Source of the DNA: Monosporascus cannonballus
Lineage: Eukaryota > Ascomycota > Sordariomycetes > Xylariales
Assembly (NCBI GenBank): GCA_004154925.1
Contig: QJNS01000083.1
Span: forward strand, 62,001-126,000
DNA length: 64,000 nt
Reading direction: 5' to 3'
Under the pieces are notes generated by a model. The model was not told where the DNA came from. It did not search any database and saw only the letters and a program-made list of their open reading frames with translations. This document shows, one piece after another, positions 58,893-64,000 of this stretch. A program made the position numbers and the translations under genes. How positions within the stretch are numbered: the first letter of the stretch is position 1; each line of letters begins with the position of its first letter.

Positions 58893-60051
58893 TGTGACGG
58901 CTAGGCGGCTTAACTAACTATTAAACCTTAGTCGTACGAGTTTATATTAATCGAAATATCGTAGAATTTTAAAGTAATAAATAACTTAGTTACGTTTCGT
59001 AATACCAAAGATATATAACAAATTGTAAATATAAGTAAATATTGTAAGCTGGTATTATTTAAACTATAGATATAGTGAACGTATATATTCTGTATTGGCT
59101 TACTGGCTTACCACTAGTGAATAGGTAATTCGGCTTATTAGCTTATCATCAGTGAATTAATGATCTATTACGTAACTTAAACCGCTGTCCTTTTTTGGTT
59201 TATCTTATTGAAAACCGTTTCTAAAGGCCGTAACCCGTTAGGTCGTAATACGATTTCTTCTTTCCCAAAATCTTACCTTTAAGATATTTTTTCTTTTTAA
59301 TAAGTACTTTTATCTCCTTTATATTATGGCTTCCCGTATCTCTAAGTTTCGTTTTCGTAAAACTGTTTAACGAATTACCTTAGTTAATTTAATTAAGCCT
59401 AAAACTTTTATCGTTATACCTTGTTTTTTATTTTTTTTTAATATTTTAACTGTTAACTGATAAAAAAGATATCGCGTTGTAAAAAGTGCGTACGTAAGGA
59501 GCGTTTTTATAATAGGAGCGGAATTCCTATATCTATAATTAATCGTCATATCGCCGAGGTTCGTTGATTTAAAAAAATAGGATTAACGGCGAAAAAAGCC
59601 TTAGCCAAATCTTTAACGCGATTTTTTCGTATACAGCGATAGCGTTAATATTATTGATTCAAAAGTGCCAAATTTGTTAACCGGGCCCTCTAATCGTTAA
59701 ACGAATCTAATAACCTTATCTATTGAATTAGGGATGGAGCTAATCTAGATGTATGGGATACAGAACATCTTGATCAGGGCTTGGGAGTGGAAATTGTCTG
59801 GCGTCCATTTGCTATGGAAAACTGCATACAAAAGTTAACAGGTCAGCATTTTATAGACCGCCGCCGACCCACTTGGAAATGCTAGAACCTTCGACAACAA
59901 ACATCGTCGATGTCTAACAGCTAGCTATCACCTTGCAGCCCAGCAACCCAATACCAACCCCACTTTACTATTTAAAATTAAAGTTTATAATTAAGATATA
60001 GGTTTTAAATAAGGTGAAGGTTATTAATTGAAATACGATGGATCAAGAGTT
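58893..60051 (-). mobile_element. Element 5: truncated gypsy copy (3' LTR plus 3' non-coding region)
   Basis: A 358-bp inverted LTR (58893-59250, U3 type B, two copies of the 36-bp unit) is followed by the reversed purine tract and 3' non-coding sequence like that next to the element 3 3' LTR. It is interrupted by a 243-bp foreign island (59725-59967) and stops at 60051, where another LTR begins. No coding domain remains. Confidence 0.65.
59725..59967. mobile_element. Small non-RIP insertion flanked by CTATT repeats
   Basis: A 243-bp segment of ordinary composition interrupts the RIP-decayed 3' region of element 5. CTATT occurs on both sides (59720-59724 and 59968-59972), like a 5-bp target duplication. 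Removing the insert rejoins sequence that aligns with 60,890-60,930 of element 6. It lacks TG...CA ends and clear inverted repeats and has no ORF. It may be a small non-autonomous element or captured host DNA. Confidence 0.5.
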
Positions 60052-61078
60052 TATAACAGCTAGATAGTTTAACCAACTATTAAATCTAAGTCGTACGAGT
60101 TTATATTAACAGAAGTATTGTAGGACTTTTAAAGCAATAAAATAACTTAATTACATCTCGTAATACCAAAGGCGTTTTGGATAACGATATTATATTATAA
60201 ATAATTAGTATTAATAAGTATTATGAATTAAAGCTATTTAAATCATGGAAATAATAAACGTATATATTTTATGTCGACTTACTAGCTTATTATCAATAAG
60301 TTAGTAATCCGGCTCGCTACTAGTAAGTTGGTGATCCAGCTCGCTGGCTTACCATTAGTAAATTGGTAATCTATTACGTAACTTGACCTGCTATCTTTTT
60401 TTGGCTTGTCTTTATCGGAAACCGTTTTTGAAGGCTGTAACCCGTTAAGTCGTAATATGATTTTCTTTCTCCAAAATCTTGCGCTTAAGATTTCCTTTTC
60501 TTTTAGTAAATACTTTTATTTTCTTTCCATTATGGCTTCCCGTATTTCCAAATCTCGTTCTCGCAAAACTGTTTAACGGGTTTTCTTGGTTAATTTAATT
60601 AAGCTTAAAAGTTTTATCGTTATATTTTGTTTTTTTTCTCGATATTTTAATTATTAAATAATAAAAAGAATATCGCGTTATAAAAAGTACGTACGTAAAA
60701 GGCGTTTTTATAATAAAAATGGAGTTTCTATATCTATGATTAATTGTTATATCGCCGAGGTTCGTCCATTGAAAAAAAAAAGAAATTAACGGCGGAAATA
60801 GCCTTAGCCGAATTTTTGGCGCGATATTCTCGTATACGGTAACAACGCTAATATTATTAATCCAAAGATACCAAATTTATTAAACGAATCTAGCGATTTT
60901 GCCCATTTAGAATCAAAGTGTATAGTCGAAATATAGGCTTCGAATAGGATAGACGTTATTAATTAGAATGCGGTACACCAAGAGTTTTTTTTTTCTCTTA
61001 GATCTTATAGATTGGAATGCTATTATTTCGAGTAGTTTCGTCGTTGCCGGTAAAAATTTTTTAACAGCCGTTAGGCGC
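60052..61078 (-). mobile_element. Element 6: truncated gypsy copy (3' LTR plus 3' region)
   Basis: A 406-bp inverted LTR (60052-60457, U3 type B, three copies of the 36-bp unit) is followed by a reversed purine tract and 3' non-coding sequence up to the chromodomain-proximal GCCAATA at about 61,077. Sequence then jumps to the protease-proximal part of a gypsy element. No second LTR of this type exists to its right, so it lost its 5' part. Confidence 0.6.
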
Positions 61079-61079
61079 C

Positions 61080-63180
61080 AATAAACTAAAATTTCGCACT
61101 CTACTATTGCGATATACTAATGTATTTTAATTCGTATATCTAAGATAATAAAGTTATTAACGACTTTTATCGTTACGTTTAAAGCCTTTTTTAAGAATTT
61201 CTTTTAATTTCTCTGAATTTTGTTATTTTACGGCTTTTTTATAAATAACTTTTTTCTTTTAACTTTTATTCGAATTTATCAAATTTTATTTATATTTTAA
61301 TATAGCTTGGTAATCTGCTATAATTATTGTTATTATTAATATATTATTCTTTTATGTTATATTAGTTATTTTTGAAATTTTTTTATAATTTCTTTTCTTA
61401 TTAGAAAAAATATTTTTCTATATAGTGTATAATATTTTATTAAGCTTCTTAGGATGCGATAATTTTCTAAATAAAATCCTTAAGTAAATTATCGAATTTT
61501 TTCTTTAACAACTCTTTTTTCGTTAGTGTTTATAATTAATGCTAACTGAAAACAGAAATCTATAATAACCTTTTAATAATATTTTTTTACCGTATACTGA
61601 ATTAATTACTTTTTTAGATCAGCTTTTCATTGTAGTTAACTAGTAAATATTATCTTTCGAATTTATAAATCGAACATGTCGATATTATTATTTATCGTTT
61701 TTGTTATTCTCTATTCGGTTTAGAAAATCGAATTTTTTATAATATATGCAGGTAATCGTTTTATAGATATATCGTTTTAATTTTTTATAATTAAGATATT
61801 TTTATTATCAACAATATATAGCGTATATTCTGCCGTATCGATTAAGAGTTCTAGAACAAACGTTTTTCGTTTATTTCTAATATATTTTCAGTTATTTTCT
61901 AAAAAATATTTGTTATTTTTTAGACGCTTTTTAGGCCAGTTTTTTTTAGTTTTTGTATCTTTTGTCGAATTTCTTATCGAAATAGCCCGTTTTTGTACTG
62001 GGCCCGAATTATATTAATAAATTTGTTATCGTTTTTCTGCTTATGCTTAGATTGTCTCTTCGATATAGGTATTTAATTATTCTGTCGTAATTTGTTAAGT
62101 ACAAAATATATATAAGCTTTATATTTTTTTTCTAGTAATTGTAATATTCAATCTAGTTTTAACTTTTCTTATAAGTGGTCCCGAGTTCTATCGGTCCCGG
62201 TTTTGTGCCGTAAGAAATATTATTACGTTAAAAAATATTAATATTAGCCGAATATTGAAATTTCTTATTATTTTTTCTTTTGATATCTTTAATGCACCAG
62301 ATATATTGCCGGTCGTTAATCTTAATTGCTATAACGATGTAATCCGATAAATAATTGGGTCGATTAAATTTAAACAGTTTTTTCTGTATTTTCTTTTTTA
62401 AATTATCGAAAATCTTAATTATTTACCTTTTTTGTTTTTAATTTAATTTTACTATTAGCGAAATAAACGTATTGCTGTAATTGAATACTAATACTTTTTA
62501 TCGTAAACAATAAATCTGTATTTTAGCTTTTATTTTTTCGTTTATTATTTTAATAGTTTTCGTTAATACTTATTCGAACTATTCGTAATTATTATAAATT
62601 CGTATTATTTTCGGGTTTTATTTTTCCGCTGATAAAGTAATATATTCCCTTATAATAGGCTTAAATTAAGTAACCGTATTTTCGATAAATCGTTTAATTG
62701 TAAACTTGATTTACATACTAAGCGTAATAAATCGAATAAGAAAATATCTAAAGTATTTTCGGTATTAAATTAGAAACAATTATAATTTAAGTAAAATTTC
62801 GTTAAAGAATTTCTGCTTAATAAATTTAAGGACATTTTCTAATTCTTAAATGAAATTTAACTGAATAACTTAGCTCGCTTAAAAAGGCTTTTTAGTTTCG
62901 GAAACTTTTCTTTTTTTCAAGCTTTTTATAAGCAGTCTAGAAAAACGTCGTAAAATCATTTTAAAACTTTTTCAACCTAAATAATACGTTTGTTTATGGT
63001 ATCTAGGCGTTGAAAAACTTCCTTTCGAAAAAAACGAAATTATTTTTTTTTCACATTCTATTTCAGTATCCGAGTTATTAGGAATCTAGTAAATAGGTTA
63101 TTTGAGTTATTTATTAGTAAATAGAATATCGGCGATATTCCTTAAAGTTTAACGGTATCATTAAATAAAAATATATAATA
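61080..63180 (-). pseudogene. Protease/gag region of element 4
   Basis: In minus orientation this corresponds to 49,780-51,756 of element 3 and to the gag start at 40,670-41,000 of element 2. It is RIP-decayed with stops throughout. It connects directly to the type C 5' LTR at 63181, so it most likely belongs to element 4. Confidence 0.6.
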
Positions 63181-63573
63181 TATAACGTCTAAATTAATTA
63201 ATTAATTATTAAATAAAAGTCGGACAAATTTATATTAATCGAAATATCGTAAACATTTAAGTAATAAAATAAGTAATTACGTATCGTAATATTAAAAATA
63301 TTTTAAATAACGAAATTATATTATAAGCTCAGATTATTTAAATTATGAAAAGTAATAAATGTGTACCTTTTTGTAAAGATTTTTCTGAATTTCTAGATTC
63401 TCTTAGAACCCTTATTTTAGTAATTCCTCTAGCTCTCTTTATTCTCTTAGATCTCTTATGGTAACTTTTTCCTAAATCCGTAAACCCCATTCGGATCCTT
63501 ATCACGTGACTAGATAGAGGTGGCCTTAAGTGCTCTGATTGTTCTTCTTAGCAAACTCGATTAGTTTTTAACA
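63181..63573 (-). repeat. 5' LTR of element 4 (U3 type C)
   Basis: It starts TATAACGTCTAAATTAATTA and ends CGATTAGTTTTTAACA, followed by CAAAT. The R-U5 half resembles the other gypsy LTRs, but the U3 half (CTAGATTCTCTTAGAACCC, CACGTGACTAGATAGAGGTG) is unrelated to types A and B. Confidence 0.75.
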
Positions 63574-64000
63574 CAAATTTTATTCCGGTTATTTAAGTCT
63601 TATTTTTCGCAAGAAATAAGATATTTTTAAGTTTTTTCCAAGTTTTACGCTCAGCCAATTTAATAAACGTACCCGCTTTTTATCGTTATATATTTTTCGA
63701 TCGTTTTATAATATTTTTATATTAATTTTAAAATACGCTTATTAAGAGCTAATTAACGGAAGGTGTAATAACCAAACGCGAAAATTTATTTTCGAAATAA
63801 AAGTTTCATTTTTTATACCGTTTATTGGTTTTTGTTCGTTTTTCGTTCTATTTAAAAGAAATTATAATTTAATTTTTCAGTTTTAATATAATACTTAACA
63901 ATCGAATATAGTTTTATATTTAAAATAAAGATTTGAATTTCTTTATATCGCCGGTTAGCTTTCGGTTATATTTCGGTTTATTATATATTTTTAATAATAT
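63574..64000. other. AT-rich flank beyond element 4
   Basis: RIP-like AT-rich sequence continues to the window edge. It should be the continuation of the 53.8-56.08 kb background that element 4 interrupted. No domain or terminus was recognised. Confidence 0.4.

Larger units (their letters stand above)
56083..63573 (-). mobile_element. Element 4: gypsy-type retrotransposon, invaded and internally deleted
   Basis: LTRs of one U3 type bound it: 3' LTR 56083-56387 and 5' LTR 63181-63573 (minus orientation). The flanks are CAGAT (56078-56082) and CAAAT (63574-63578), a 5-bp duplication differing by G/A. On the minus strand the degraded chromodomain lies near 57,190-57,360, GPY/F at 57369-57653, then integrase and RNase H as far as about 58,892. 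Two truncated relatives follow (58893-60051 and 60052-about 61,078). Protease/gag sequence resumes at about 61,080 and runs to 63,180. The reverse transcriptase is missing, so a deletion accompanied or followed the insertions. A non-RIP island at about 56.63-57.16 kb also interrupts it. Confidence 0.75.

Noticed and set aside
31385..64000. CRISPR-like or satellite arrays in the AT-rich half
   Set aside because: The repeats seen are explained by LTRs, the ~36-bp LTR units and RIP-generated TA-rich words; no regularly spaced array is present.

Overview
The window looks like a chromosome segment of a filamentous ascomycete, most likely a Sordariomycete (inferred). The evidence is short GT-AG introns of about 49-90 bp, fungal-type orthologues (cullin-3, UTP20, DNL zinc finger protein, CWF19-like protein, GH131), Ty3/gypsy retrotransposons with a chromodomain, and a sharp split between a gene-bearing half of ordinary base composition (about 1-31.4 kb) and a very AT-rich half (about 31.4-64 kb). 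The AT-rich half has the marks of repeat-induced point mutation (RIP): C-to-T and G-to-A changes and dense stops.

Gene half. Positions 1-4 kb are gene-poor, with one weak minus-strand ORF and one small serine-rich gene (3.16-3.62 kb) whose frame is broken once. Two secreted carbohydrate-active enzymes follow on the plus strand: a six-exon GH131 glucanase (4.25-5.48 kb) and a three-exon SGNH/CE3-like esterase (6.34-7.28 kb). Next come a 765-residue disordered protein (minus), a single-exon nuclear-type protein with an AT-hook-like segment and a SUMO-interacting motif (plus), cullin-3 (minus, with a short first exon), a mitochondrial Zim17-type DNL zinc finger protein with an unusually long C-terminal extension (plus), the giant ribosome-biogenesis HEAT-repeat protein UTP20 (minus, two exons) and, head to head with it, a Drn1/CWF19L1-type RNA-processing protein with a 14-base first exon (plus).

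AT-rich half. I resolve a stratified nest of dead transposons. A plus-strand chromodomain gypsy element (element 2, 31523-53798) carries 5-bp target duplications CTTTA/CTCTA. A Fot1/pogo-like DNA transposon (31838-40666, near-identical 20-bp inverted repeats, TA flanks) lies at its 5' LTR/internal junction. Another gypsy element (element 1, 32158-38857, perfect duplication TAAAG) sits inside the DNA transposon. A minus-strand gypsy element (element 3, 45428-52136, CAATA/TAATA) interrupts the element 2 integrase. Removing the inserts leaves element 2 about 6.7 kb long, the same as elements 1 and 3. A further minus-strand gypsy element (element 4, 56083-63573, CAGAT/CAAAT) is itself invaded by two truncated relatives and has lost its reverse transcriptase region. 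No element has an intact reading frame. Two short islands (about 56.63-57.16 kb and 59725-59967) are free of RIP and probably arrived later.

I see no intact novel defence or biosynthetic system. The most informative content is the transposon stratigraphy, the RIP differences inside target duplications, the gene-side end of the block that escaped RIP, and several gene-structure oddities (micro-exons, the long Zim17 extension, a broken small gene).
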